This document shows positions 46,901 through 56,694 of a stretch of DNA of 64,000 nucleotides, piece by piece. The stretch is from Ciona savignyi (Eukaryota; Chordata; Ascidiacea; Phlebobranchia; Cionidae). A model generated the notes under the pieces. The model made no database searches, was not told where the DNA came from, and saw only the letters and a program-made list of their open reading frames with translations. How positions within the stretch are numbered: the stretch's first letter is position 1; each line of letters opens with the position of its first letter. The stretch is taken from positions 1,516,395 through 1,580,394 of the forward strand of contig CH002344.1 in the NCBI GenBank assembly GCA_000149265.1, read 5' to 3'. Made by a program: the position numbers and the translations under genes.

Positions 46901-47049
46901 ATTTATTCGTATCAAAATGCTTCCCTCAGAATAGAGGACATTGATTATCCCAACGGACAGGACAAAAAATGGGAGTTATTACAAGCCTTTTATACCAAAT
47001 TTACGCTCCCCAGCCGTGCTGTGAATGATTATTATAAATACGTTGTTTT

Positions 47050-47327
47050 AGGTCTTTGGGAAAAACCAAGGGGGGTTAACACACACGACCAATCGTCTGA
47101 ACACCTCGCGTCCACCGTCGGATTACCGAAGCTATTGCAGTGTGTTGTAGGCCTATATGATAGACATTTTCCTTAAGTTTGGTAGAATCCATTAATTCGC
47201 TGGGTTCAGGAAATGTCCGTTAAGCAGCTTGTCCAAGGACACAACCGACTAGCTGGCGACCAGTTTCGAACTTGCAACCATTCGGCCGAAAGTCGACCCA
47301 CTAAACCACCAGACTAATCTGTCGGAC
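47050..47327 (-). repeat. tRNA-derived SINE, near complete
   Basis: GGGAAAAACCAAGG, CTCGCGTCCACCGTCGGATT, CAAGGACACAACCGACTAGC, and ACCAGACTAATCTGTCGGAC. Confidence 0.88.
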
Positions 47328-47630
47328 ATTTATCCAGATTTGAAACCTTTTTAAAAATCAATATTGTATGCTTGTGCATCTTGGCAGATCGCTCCTAAAG
47401 TCATAAACCGATTGTCCGGTCGCAATGCACTTATTGGACCGGAGATATATAAACAAGAGTTTATCTTGTTTATTTATCCCCGATTGGACACCGCCTTAAC
47501 CTGGCGTATTGATGGTTTTAACTAAGACAGTAGAAAGGTATCGATTATTTAGAGTTACCCGTCGGTGGACACGTTGCCTTGTCAAGATTGCACCTAGTTA
47601 CAAATTAAAAGCTTGAATTTTTTTCTGTAC

Positions 47631-47775
47631 AGGATAGGTAATAATATTTATATCCATGAATGAAAAAAAAACGTAAGCGGCGTTAACACACGGGCAATCG
47701 TCAGATTACTTCGCGCCCACCGTCGAGTTATCGGAGCTATTGCAGTGTGTTGTGTATGGTTCAGACGTTTTTTAA
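47631..47775 (-). repeat. tRNA-derived SINE, tail half
   Basis: AGGATAGGTAATAATATTTA, CACACGGGCAATCGTCAGAT, and TTGCAGTGTGTTGTG, then truncated. Confidence 0.8.
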
Positions 47776-48045
47776 ATGTCCAAGTTTGTGAGCATGGATA
47801 TGCTAATGTTTTAAAAATCATAAAATACGTAATTTACCAATACAAAATGGTATTCATTAAAGATGTCGCCAAAACGGCAACAATGGCGCATTAGTCATGG
47901 CGTGGCGCTATTATTTATTGAAATAAAACCCCCTAAAACAGAAATGCGTGTAAACATTCTTGAATTTGTTACCGTAGTCAACTCTGCATGAAAACACCAC
48001 TTTAACGGATATTAAAGCGTTGGATTTACACAAATAACGTAAGAA

Positions 48046-51000
48046 ATGAGCAAGGAAACACCAGGTAGGATTCGTTAAGCTTAAATCACATTTTAATGTC
48101 TTACCGATTAGCTTGGTGGGTTTAGTGCGTCGCCTTTCAGCCAAAAGGTTGCAGATACGAAACTGGTCGCTTGCTAGTCGGTTGTGTCCTTTGGCAAGGC
48201 ACTTAATGGAAATTGTCCAAATGCAGTGGATTGATAGGATCTACCAAATTGAAGGAAGATCTGAATTATATACAAAACATTACAGCTCCCGTAACATGAC
48301 CGTGAGTGCAAGGTAATCTGATGATTGACCGTATGATAATAGCCCCTGCATTTTTCCATTCACAACGATAAACATAAATATAACCCCCTATAAATGCTGC
48401 ATTTTAGTACGCGGTGTTAATTGAGTTTGTTGTACTTCACAGAGGCTGAAACTGGAAATGAAAAGGAAGAATCGAATGCTCAAAACGAGGAGCAAATTGA
48501 GCAGGAAAAGGTAAATAGAGGGGGCAACACTAAAAGGAGGAAAAACGGGAAGGCGGGAAGGAGGGAAACTGCTCACTAAAACTATTTAAACTTATTTTAA
48601 CCCTGCCCTTAACACTAATCTCAATCCCAGAACTAAACCTAACTCCAATACCATGTTTAAAACTAACTCTAATGCCCTAATCTTCCAGTATGGAAAGTAT
48701 GTCACTTTTCGCCGAGATCTCCAGTGTGCACGCACCAAATATTTAAGTGTGCAGTGTGCAAATGTCCAAGAGTGCACACACTTTAGGTGTGCACACAATC
48801 TTCTTTTTATTAATATTTTGTAAAAATGTAAACAAACATATTATTCTATCCTAAATCTATCGTATCCTTCAGCTAAAATATCTATCTACATAACAAAAAA
48901 TGTACTGACAGTAAATTACTCGAAGTCCAGAGGTAGGTTTACAGGTTTGTTGAAAATTATACGATGTTTATGCTGCCAGCTCATGAGCATGTGTGAAAAT
49001 ACCAAAGTGTGCAAAGACGCAGGGAAAAAAATCTCGAGTGTGCAGCTGCCGTACTTTCCATACTGGCTAATCTTCATTTTAGTGTGAAGTTTTGATATTT
49101 CCCGCTTTTTCTCCTTTTGTTTTTTTTCCAACGTGGGGCAACATCGGGATATCTGTGTTGATCCCTAGACTATAAAAAAATATTTGGGGAAATGTTACAG
49201 TCTGGGGTGTTTATGGGTAGTATGGTAATGACACACTTAAGAAATATTGGGCCGGACAAGTTTGCAGTGTCTTTATAGTATATTCAAGTGATTAGCTTGG
49301 TGAGTTAGTGCATCACCTTTCAGTCGAAAGTTTGCAGGTTCAAAACTGGTCGCTATCTAGTTGGTTGTGTCCTTGGGCATGGCACTTAACGGACATTGCC
49401 TGAACCCAGCGGATTGATAGGTTCTACCAAATTGAGAAAACATCTGAATCATACACAACACACTGCCACAGCTCTGGTAACACGGCGGTGGACGCGAGGT
49501 GTTCCGTCGATTGACATGTGTTAACCAAAATTTTTCCATTCATGGGGATAAGATGAATATCCTATACTACTTGCAAATGCCATATAAGCAACTTGTGTTA
49601 AAATGCTGTGATTAGCATAAAACAAGTACCAGTACCATAGCTACAATAATTGCTGGTCAAGTTCTAAAATCAATATTTATCAGCATAATACATGACTACA
49701 GTCAGACTACCTTTCCCTTTTTTCGCTTTTACCCTTTTTCTATATGACATCTTAGCCGTACTTTATTCAACAGTATTTTTCAAACTATCCATGGTCCATA
49801 GACACACTTCATTAGCTGCCACAACCATGGTGTTTGTACACAGAAAATATAAAATTGCATATGGAACCTCTAAAAATGCCAATAAAAATATGTTTAAAAA
49901 AATTAAAAAAACGCTAAAAATTCACCCGTAATTTATCTGTTTCACACACAAATTCTGCTGATTTGAACAATCTGACCGGTTAGTCTGGCAGTTTAGAGCG
50001 ACGCCTTTCAACCGAAAGGTTGCCGGTTCGAAATTGGTCTCTAGCTATTCGGTTGTCCCTTGGGCAAGGCATTTAACAGATATTGCCTGAACCAAGCAGA
50101 TTAATGGGTTATCCTATCCTATATATATTTTTTCCCTTTAGACCTAAATACTATGACGTAAACTATTTTTCAGCACTTTGTAGGCGCCCTCTAAATCGGA
50201 ATGTATTTTTCTGGAAATAGTATATGTATATATGAATATAAGTTATACATAAACACTATAACTAACCAACCAACTATATTGATCCCAGGAACAAGCTAAT
50301 CGGCTTCTTGCTGAAGCGAAAGAGAGGGGACAGAAGAAAGCAGCGTTTCGACTTTTGAATCAAAATGCCATTAATAACCGACCGGACGAGAACTTCTTTC
50401 GGAAGCTTGATTCGAGTTTAAAGAAAAACACGGCGTTTGTTAAGAAACTTGTGAGTTGTGTTGTTGTTCACCATACTGTTAGGGATGTCCATTTTTTAAT
50501 CATTATTCTAATTCGATTTAGATAGGAAGAAAATAATTTGGAATTATTATCATGATTCTAACAGTATTAAGTGCTCATAGAGGATTTAGATTCAAAATTA
50601 GAAAAAAGTGATAAATTTTTTTTTTTTCATTATTCGTGATGTTTGATTATAATGAATGGTTCATTTATTGTAATGCTGCTAGAATTTGTTTAATTAGGTG
50701 CATGTAAGTAATACTTTTTACTTCCAAATAAATGACAATCTAAAAACTGTGCAGTACCACTGGCTTTAAGAAATTTTTAAACGTCAGAAATACCGTTTTG
50801 GCTACCAGACATAAACCGATATATATATATATAATTATATATACATAAGCGTCTTTTGGGAAAATATAACAGATTTTTGTACCTAATTTTGTCAGGATTT
50901 AAAACCAACCTGAAACCTGTCTGATATTTTGCCATTTTTTATCCCCCAGTAAAACATGTAAATAGAGATATAAGCTGATACCATGAGCATCGCTTAAAAC

Positions 51001-53393
51001 AAAAAGACAGCAGATTAGTGAGTACTACTAAATTGAAGGAATGTGTCTATAATTAACAACACACTGCAATAGCTCTGGTAACCCGGCGGTGGGCGCGAGG
51101 TTATTTGACAATGCCAAAAGGTTAACACCCTTGGTTTTCCCATTCAAAGGGATAAACATGAATATCCTATCCTAACACTATTTTACCTGTATGGTATTTC
51201 GTCGGGATTGATGGTCCAACCTAGGACCTGTCTAGTATTACCTTTATGGCCTCTTTATAATACCTAACTGCACAATCACATTGCTTCCCAGGGCAAGCTC
51301 ACAGAGCAGCAACGATCTTCCATTGAAAATGAATTTAATTCACTGAACTTGACTCGATATATACAGGAAATCGTGAGTGAAATTTTACTAAGAATATATA
51401 TATCTTTATAGGAACAATTTTTCCATTGATTACAAATCGATGTTTGCAAGTTTTTTAGCGTTTTGTTTTTAAATACGGAAGTGTACAGAACTGAATGTTT
51501 AATGTTTTTTTTAATGTTTAAAGGACATATTAGAATAGGATAGTATGCCCATGTTTATCCCCATGATTGGGAAAACATGCAAAACAAGGACACTTGTCAT
51601 ATTACCTAATTACCAGAACTATTGCTACATGTTAAATACGATACAGATATTACCTAAATGTTTATACAATTTTTTAAAACACTGAGTCCAGGCATTGTAC
51701 TTATGAGTCCAAGGACACAATTGAGTAGCTAACGTCTGCTTTCAATACCACAACCTTTCGGCTGACAATTCAACTCGCTACTAATGAGCTAATATATCTG
51801 GTCAAGGATTATTTACAACTCCAAAATGTCGTTTAAAGGTGTCTACGTTTTTTAAGTTTTAGGAATTTAATAGTATAGCAGGGTAGTGTACCTTTGTTTA
51901 TCCCCCACACACAGGACATGATATGGGAAAACACCCATGACATGATAACAAGGACAGTTTCCATTAGTCTGATTACCAGAACTATTTCTATGTGTTGAAT
52001 ACGATTAAGACATTACCACAATTTATGTTCAATTTATTTAATCACTAAGTCCAGGTAATGTCCTTTTAAGTACAAGGACATTACCTAGCGGCTGGTTTCG
52101 ATCCCACAACCTTTCGGCTGACAATTCAACTTACTACTAATAAGCTAATAAATCTGGTCAAGGATTATTTACAACTCCAAAATGTCGTTTAAAGGTGTCT
52201 ACGTTGCTGGATGCCAAAGTGAAAATGAGTGACATTCCGTGCGCAGTGCATGTGTGTTCTCTCATGCACATGCGTTACCAGGAGTTTACACCGCAGCTCT
52301 TTCAATCAACCAAAAGATTGTTTCAGTCCCGCGTTGATGACAAAACTGTAAGTTTCATTGCATCAACAAACGTGTATTGGTGTATAACTCACATTTTCGT
52401 AAGTTATCGTGTATAGTTGCAACAGCAAATGTGTATAACTCGCATTTTGCTTGCTGAGATAAATCAACCTGTGAATCTACTCAGAAGTCTATATATAGAA
52501 AAAGTGATTTATTTTTTATCCCTGTAGATGGGAAAACGTAAGGCACGTTAACACACGGGCAATCGTCAAATCACTTTGTGCCCACCATCGGGTTAACGGA
52601 GCTATCCGTTTTGTATGATTAAAACATTCCTTCAATTTGTTAGAACACATCATTCTACTGGGTTTAGGCATTGTCAGTTAAGTGTCAAAAACACAACAAC
52701 CAATACGACGACCAGTTTCGTAACTGCAACCCTTCAGCTGAATGGTGACGCAGTCACTCACCTAGATAATTTGCACAAATTAATTGATATGAATGCATTA
52801 AATTACAGTATTATTTAATAGTGCAAACACCATTTAAAATGCAACCTTTTAAGGCATGAATTGTTATGGTATTTATAAGATAATCATGTTAACTATCAGA
52901 TTAGCTTTTTTAAATGTTTCTTCAGTTTTAGTAGAAGCCATGAATCCACTTGATTTAGGAATTGTCTGTTAAGTGCTTTGTACAAGGACACAACAACTAA
53001 CTAGTGACCAGCTTCGAACCTGAAACCTTTTGATTTAAAGAAGATGCAATAACCGTGTTTGATTCACACTGTGTTGTGTATGATTCACACGGTTCTTCAA
53101 CTTAGTAGAACCCATTAATCCGCTGGGATCCGTTTAGTGCCTTGCCCAAGGACACAACTGAATAGCTTGCGACCAGTTTCGAACCGGCAAACCTTCAAAT
53201 TAAAGACAACGCACTAAACCACTAGACTAATCTGTCGGACAGCCTTTATATATATTTATATGTATAAACACGCCAAATAAATATTCACAACTGTATAAAT
53301 ATGGTTGTTTATTTAGATTCCATGTTTATATTTTAACAGAGCTTTCTTGCCAACATGGGCAAAGTGAGGACGGATTTACGATTCATTGCTGAG
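48046..53393 (+). CDS. upf2: UPF2 (regulator of nonsense transcripts 2), N-terminal part only
   Basis: Exons: 48046-48064, 48443-48510, 50289-50450, 51292-51372, 52195-52347, 53340-53393. They total 537 nt, 179 aa, with consistent phase and no stop. Residues 1-60 are Glu/Lys/Gln-rich, shorter than the vertebrate N-terminus. From about residue 60 the sequence is unmistakable first-MIF4G UPF2: DENFFRKLDSSLKKNTAFVK, LTEQQRSSIENEFNSLNLTR, CAVHVCSLMHMRYQEF, and VRTDLRFIAE. UPF2 bridges UPF1 and UPF3 in nonsense-mediated decay, using its C-terminal region for UPF1 and its third MIF4G for UPF3; neither is present here. The last exon ends at a good donor (GAG|GTAAGT), so the gene was or is longer, but no further UPF2 exon is seen downstream before or within the opposite-strand fibrinogen-related gene. 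The ATG at 48046 is chosen because its phase-1 donor fits exon 2. Confidence 0.9.
48103..48385 (+). repeat. tRNA-derived SINE, complete, in UPF2 intron 1
   Basis: TAGCTTGGTGGGTTTAGTGC head, AGATACGAAACTGG B-box region, GTTGTGTCCTTTGGCAAGGC, tail AACGATAAACATAAATATAA. Confidence 0.88.
48526..49147. mobile_element. AAGGAGGG-type MITE split by a hAT-like insertion
   Basis: The left half starts GCAACACTAAAAGGAGG at about 48526, just after UPF2 exon 2. The right half (CTAATCTTCATTTTAGTG to about 49147) resumes after the insertion at 48685-49066. Joining the halves across one copy of CTAATCTT gives the expected family sequence. Confidence 0.8.
48685..49066. mobile_element. hAT-like element (CCAGTATGG termini), copy 2
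   Basis: Perfect inverted ends CCAGTATGGAAAGT and ACTTTCCATACTGG; 8-bp target duplication CTAATCTT at 48677-48684 and 49067-49074. The interior is homologous to 1233-1605 in the opposite orientation. Confidence 0.93.
49290..49566 (+). repeat. tRNA-derived SINE, complete
   Basis: TTAGCTTGGTGAGTTAGTGC, GCAGGTTCAAAACTGGTCGC, GGTTGTGTCCTTGGGCA, and tail GATGAATATCCTATACTA. Confidence 0.88.
49978..50128 (+). repeat. tRNA-derived SINE, internally deleted
   Basis: Head with GGTTGCCGGTTCGAAATTGG, then CAGATTAATGGGTT fused directly to the TATCCTATCCTATA tail. Confidence 0.8.
51026..51176 (+). repeat. tRNA-derived SINE, head truncated
   Basis: CACACTGCAATAGCTCTGGT, CGGTGGGCGCGAGG, and tail ATGAATATCCTATCCTA. 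Confidence 0.82.
51534..52194. repeat. Tandem duplication of SINE plus UPF2 exon-5 acceptor
   Basis: Two units of about 350 bp (51534-51855 and 51875-52205) each contain a reverse SINE followed by GGTCAAGGATTATTTACAAC, AATGTCGTTTAAAG and GTGTCTACGTT. The second unit supplies the acceptor and first codons of exon 5; the first carries a decoy acceptor with the same start. Confidence 0.9.
52516..52775 (-). repeat. tRNA-derived SINE
   Basis: TAGATGGGAAAACG, CACACGGGCAATCGTCAAAT, CACCATCGGGTTAACGGAGC, and GACGACCAGTTTCG. Confidence 0.82.
52917..53050 (-). repeat. tRNA-derived SINE, head half
   Basis: AGAAGCCATGAATCCACTTG, AAGGACACAACAACTAACTA, and GACCAGCTTCGAACC. Confidence 0.75.
53068..53241 (-). 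repeat. tRNA-derived SINE, head two-thirds
   Basis: GTGTTGTGTATGATTCACAC, TAATCCGCTGGGATCC, and CACTAGACTAATCTGTCGGA. It ends about 100 bp before the last visible UPF2 exon. Confidence 0.85.
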
Positions 53394-54522
53394 GTAAGTG
53401 CATCTTGTTCATATTGAATTTTTAATACAAGAGAATTAACATTAAACCCACGCTTTCTCCAAAGCAATGTTTATCCGCTGACAAAAATGATACAGTAAAA
53501 AGTGTCAAGTATGTTAATGTTAAAAGAGTCAAGTACTTTAATGCTATTTTGCCTAAGTTTAACTCTTATTAATAACCGTTTGTCGTAACATATTTTATCT
53601 TGGTTTTGTCCATTCTTGTTTTTTTTTAAATGTATTTTCCTTGTGATGTGTATTTTTTTTACTTTGGGACTGTGGCAATGTAAAGCGTTTTTTAGTAACC
53701 TTTTTTTAATTTTAATGTGATCTGTAGATAGCGCCGTGTCGTCAGACTGTAGAAGTATTTTCCTTAAAATTTGTGACCGTCAGATAGGGCTAGAGAGCAG
53801 TTGTTTTTTTCTAAGTCTTATACAATGCTGTTATTGTGCAGTCGCCAATTATCTAAGCTAGGAGAAAGTTGCTGATTGCATGGATAAGTAGTATGGCGGT
53901 AACTCTTTGGTTTCCCGTGGTATAACCGTTGGACTTTGCGTTCTTTTATGTGAACGCGGTTGCACTTAGGTAGCTCACGGTTTCGTATTGTTGACAACAC
54001 AAACCGATATCTCCAGTAATCGATTCTAAATTACAAAGCCTCTTTGATCGTTTTGACGCCGTTTTAGGGTTCGTGTTTCAACTGAGGGTATAACGCTGGT
54101 GGATAATATTTATTGATGTATTTGTGCCAGTTATAATGTCTATATAATGACCCGTACAAAATCACACTCTTTATATTATGCGCGTATTATGTAAGTTGTA
54201 TTGTTAGAATTGGTATTAATAACATACCGTAAAGGACACATTTGTGCTTCGTATCATGTGATTTTGATTCATTTATTTGATAAACGTATGTGATTTGATT
54301 AAAGAGAGAGATTACAACCCTAAACTCTAGTTTTTAAACTAGGCTGCTAAACTATAGTCTTGATATCCGCTGAATGTAAGCAACAATATTGCAATTTCTA
54401 AATCTAAATCTTTGAAACAATACCAATATTTTACATCACTCCTATTTGACTGATTCGGTTGTATCATCTACCAACCGCACGCGTGTTTTATTGTTCCTTT
54501 CTGTGGTCTTTCCTTGGAAAGC

Positions 54523-54732
54523 GGGGCAACACTAAAAGAAGGGAAAGAGGGGAGAAGGGAAACTGCCCACTAAAATTACGCAAACTCATTTAAACCCTCC
54601 TCTGAACAATAATCTCGAACCCAGAACTAACCCTAACTCCAATCCCATGTTTAAAACTAAATATAATGTCATAATCTTCATTTTAGTGAGCAGTTTCTCT
54701 CCTTCCCACTCTCCCTCCTTTTAGTTTTCTTT
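54523..54732. mobile_element. AAGGAGGG-type MITE, complete
   Basis: GGGCAACACTAAAAGAAGGG at the left; CACTCTCCCTCCTTTTAGTT at the right. Confidence 0.85.
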
Positions 54733-54888
54733 TTGAAAGCGACTGCTTTTATTCAAAACAAGCCTATAATGGATCAGTCGCTAAATAACTGAACGATGGC
54801 AACTTAAATACGGATTATGATGTAAATCCGTCTGTCATCGCCATGCCAATAACATAATATACAGCAGCTTATTGAACCTGTCTAAACA

Positions 54889-55087
54889 AGGGAAAGCGAA
54901 AGGGAGGGGGAAAGAGGGAAACCGCACATTAAAATAAAGATTACGACATTATATTTAGTTTTAAACATGGGATTGGAGTTAGGGTTAGTTCTGGGGTCGA
55001 GATTAGTGTTTAGGGGAGGGTTTAAATTAGTTTCCGTAATTTTTGTGAGCAGTTTCCCCTCCTTCCCTTCCTTTTAGTGTTGCCCCT
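54889..55087. mobile_element. AAGGAGGG-type MITE, complete, opposite orientation
   Basis: GGGAAAGCGAAAGGGAGGGG at the left; TCCCTTCCTTTTAGTGTTGC at the right. The core runs opposite to the preceding copy. Confidence 0.85.
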
Positions 55088-55274
55088 AAACGGGGTAATA
55101 TTTTGATTGTGCTTTCCATAATAATGAGTATGAACAGATTAAGCCAATGTATATGCTGTGCTCTGGTAATCCAAGTTTAATGTCCGTTATCAAGTTTGTA
55201 TTTTGCGGTAAACAATCATGACGGTTCTTGTAGTTCTTTCTTCGTTTAAAAGTGTTAATAGTGGTCGTTTAGCC

Positions 55275-55530
55275 CTTGTTTTTGTATACTGGTTGTGTGT
55301 CCAAGTGTAGTACCTGTGCGTGACTGTTTTTTTATTGTTTCCACGAAAAACGGCAACAGGCAAGACTAAAATAAGGGAATGAGGGGATCTTGTCATTAAA
55401 AATATGAAAACTAATTTAAACCCTGCCCTAAACACTAATCTCAACCCCAGAACTAAAGCAGCTTTAATCCCCCAGTCTTACACCAGCATTAACGCGAGTT
55501 TGAGTTTCACTTTTACAAATTGTGTTAATT
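55275..55530. repeat. Composite repeat, partner of 36835-37085
   Basis: GGTTGTGTG, AAGTGTAGTACCTG, MITE half with CACTAATCTCAACCCC, then GCAGCTTTAATCCCCCAGT. Confidence 0.8.
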
Positions 55531-55544
55531 AAGTTGTAAAGAAG

Positions 55545-55712
55545 GAAAACTGCGCAATAAAACTATGGAAACTAATTCTAACCCTGCCCTAAACACTAAT
55601 CTTAACCCCAGAAATGGGCTAAATTGTAACCCTTGCTATAACACCAACTCTAACACTATAATCTTCATTTTACTGTGAAGTTTCCCTCCTTCCCGCCTTT
55701 TCTCCTCATAAA
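55545..55712. mobile_element. AAGGAGGG-type MITE, partial
   Basis: GGAAAACTGCGCAATAAAAC at the left, then CTAATCTTAACCCCAGAA, and CCCTCCTTCCCGCC at the right. Confidence 0.7.
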
Positions 55713-55801
55713 TTTCCCCAACGCCGTTTCACGTTTAAATTTTTCTCACCGACCATGCGACTTAAACTCATAAACAACACCTTAATCAACAAGGAGCGGC
55801 T

Positions 55802-55807
55802 ATTTAT
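55802..55807 (-). terminator. Candidate poly(A) signal for fibrinogen-related gene
   Basis: AATAAA on the minus strand, about 508 nt after the TGA at 56315-56317; would imply a 0.5-kb 3' UTR. Confidence 0.5.
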
Positions 55808-56201
55808 TCAGCTTCGCCTTTGCGGTGAAGTATTTTCACCGGAGTAAAAACACGGATCTGGATTTTGTTCGTGTATTTTCCAGGCGTGAAATACAAATTG
55901 CGTAGAAATGTTAAACTCGCGGACACAGAAGGTAGGGAAAGGCAAATGTAGAGAAATATAGATAAAAAGTGTATGGGCTTGAGTTCGTGTATAGCGCCCC
56001 TTTGTGTAGCGCACAAACGCTCTAGCCAGGGGCTTAGGCTTAACTTGGAGTCCTAATTAAATTAGGCATGGGTGGGGTAAATAAACGCATGGCGTAATAG
56101 CGAGTAGAAACTGCAAACGTGGTCGTTTGACTTGGTCGTTTAAAACGAGTCTCTTTCTGCCAACAAAATTTAGTTTTGCCCACTGGTCTCGTCATTGCTT
56201 A

Positions 56202-56239
56202 TGACGTCATTAGTTGTGACGTCATTGGTTGTGACGTCA
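56202..56239. promoter_or_regulatory. Three TGACGTCA palindromes at 15-bp spacing
   Basis: TGACGTCA at 56202-56209, 56217-56224 and 56232-56239, separated by TTAGTTG and TTGGTTG. This is the consensus full CRE site (established knowledge). It lies in the presumed 3' UTR of the minus-strand gene. Confidence 0.6.
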
Positions 56240-56314
56240 CCTCCAGCGACGTATTTTCCGACCAGCTTTTCCGGGGCTGAAGAATGCTTTGTACTGTGTT
56301 GTATCCCGCTTTCC

Positions 56315-56694
56315 TCACGGGCTTTGCACAGTGACCCATCTCTCCCCCTGCCTGTCGTACTCCTGGTACTGGTCCACGTCATCAAGTTCGTTCGTGGTGA
56401 TCCCGCCCTCCGACCCGGGATCGGCTTCGAACGTCTCCTCCTCCGTATCCGCCTCCTCCTCTTCGTTTTCTCGCTCCTCCCCCACGGAGAACACCTCCTC
56501 CACGAGCGCTTCCCTGGGCACGATCTGCAGCGACAATTTGCGGATGGGGTTCGCCTCCGCCTGCCAAGCCATCCAGAAGAGCATGAGGGAAGGATCGTTT
56601 GACGTCATCTCGTCCTCATCTTCCGTGCTCTTCATGTTGCTCCTGTAAGGACCGTTCGGGTTCGCTTCGCCGCAGTCGGCGGGGAACCACCAAC
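56315..56694 (-). other. Last exon: end of fibrinogen domain plus acidic tail
   Basis: Encodes WWFPADCGEANPNGPYRSN, an acidic loop STEDEDEMTSND, LFWMAWQAEANPIRKLSLQI (the family's final W..W...YSLK..MKI strand region, diverged), then a tail with EEEEADTEEETFEADPG and a Tyr/Gln-containing end. Confidence 0.88.

Larger units (their letters stand above)
53394..56314. other. Region between last UPF2 exon and fibrinogen-related stop
   Basis: Contains MITE copies (54523-54732, 54889-55087, 55545-55712), a composite repeat (55275-55530), the candidate poly(A) signal of the minus-strand gene (55802-55807) and a TGACGTCA triplet (56202-56239). No UPF2 continuation found on the plus strand. Confidence 0.6.

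Noticed and set aside
46523-46915. 130-aa open frame on the minus strand
   Set aside because: It begins at TTG, has no recognisable domain, and lies in the presumed 3' flank of the BTB-ZF gene; biased by a Lys/Arg run from a T/C-rich tract.
53727-53815. Possible UPF2 continuation after acceptor ATCTGTAG
   Set aside because: Frame runs IAPCRQTVEVFSLKF then stops; it does not resemble the expected MIF4G continuation.
56195-56648. Plus-strand frames of 119-135 aa, Ser-rich
   Set aside because: Shadows of the acidic-tail exon on the minus strand; GAG/GAC codons read backwards give Ser/Leu-rich frames.
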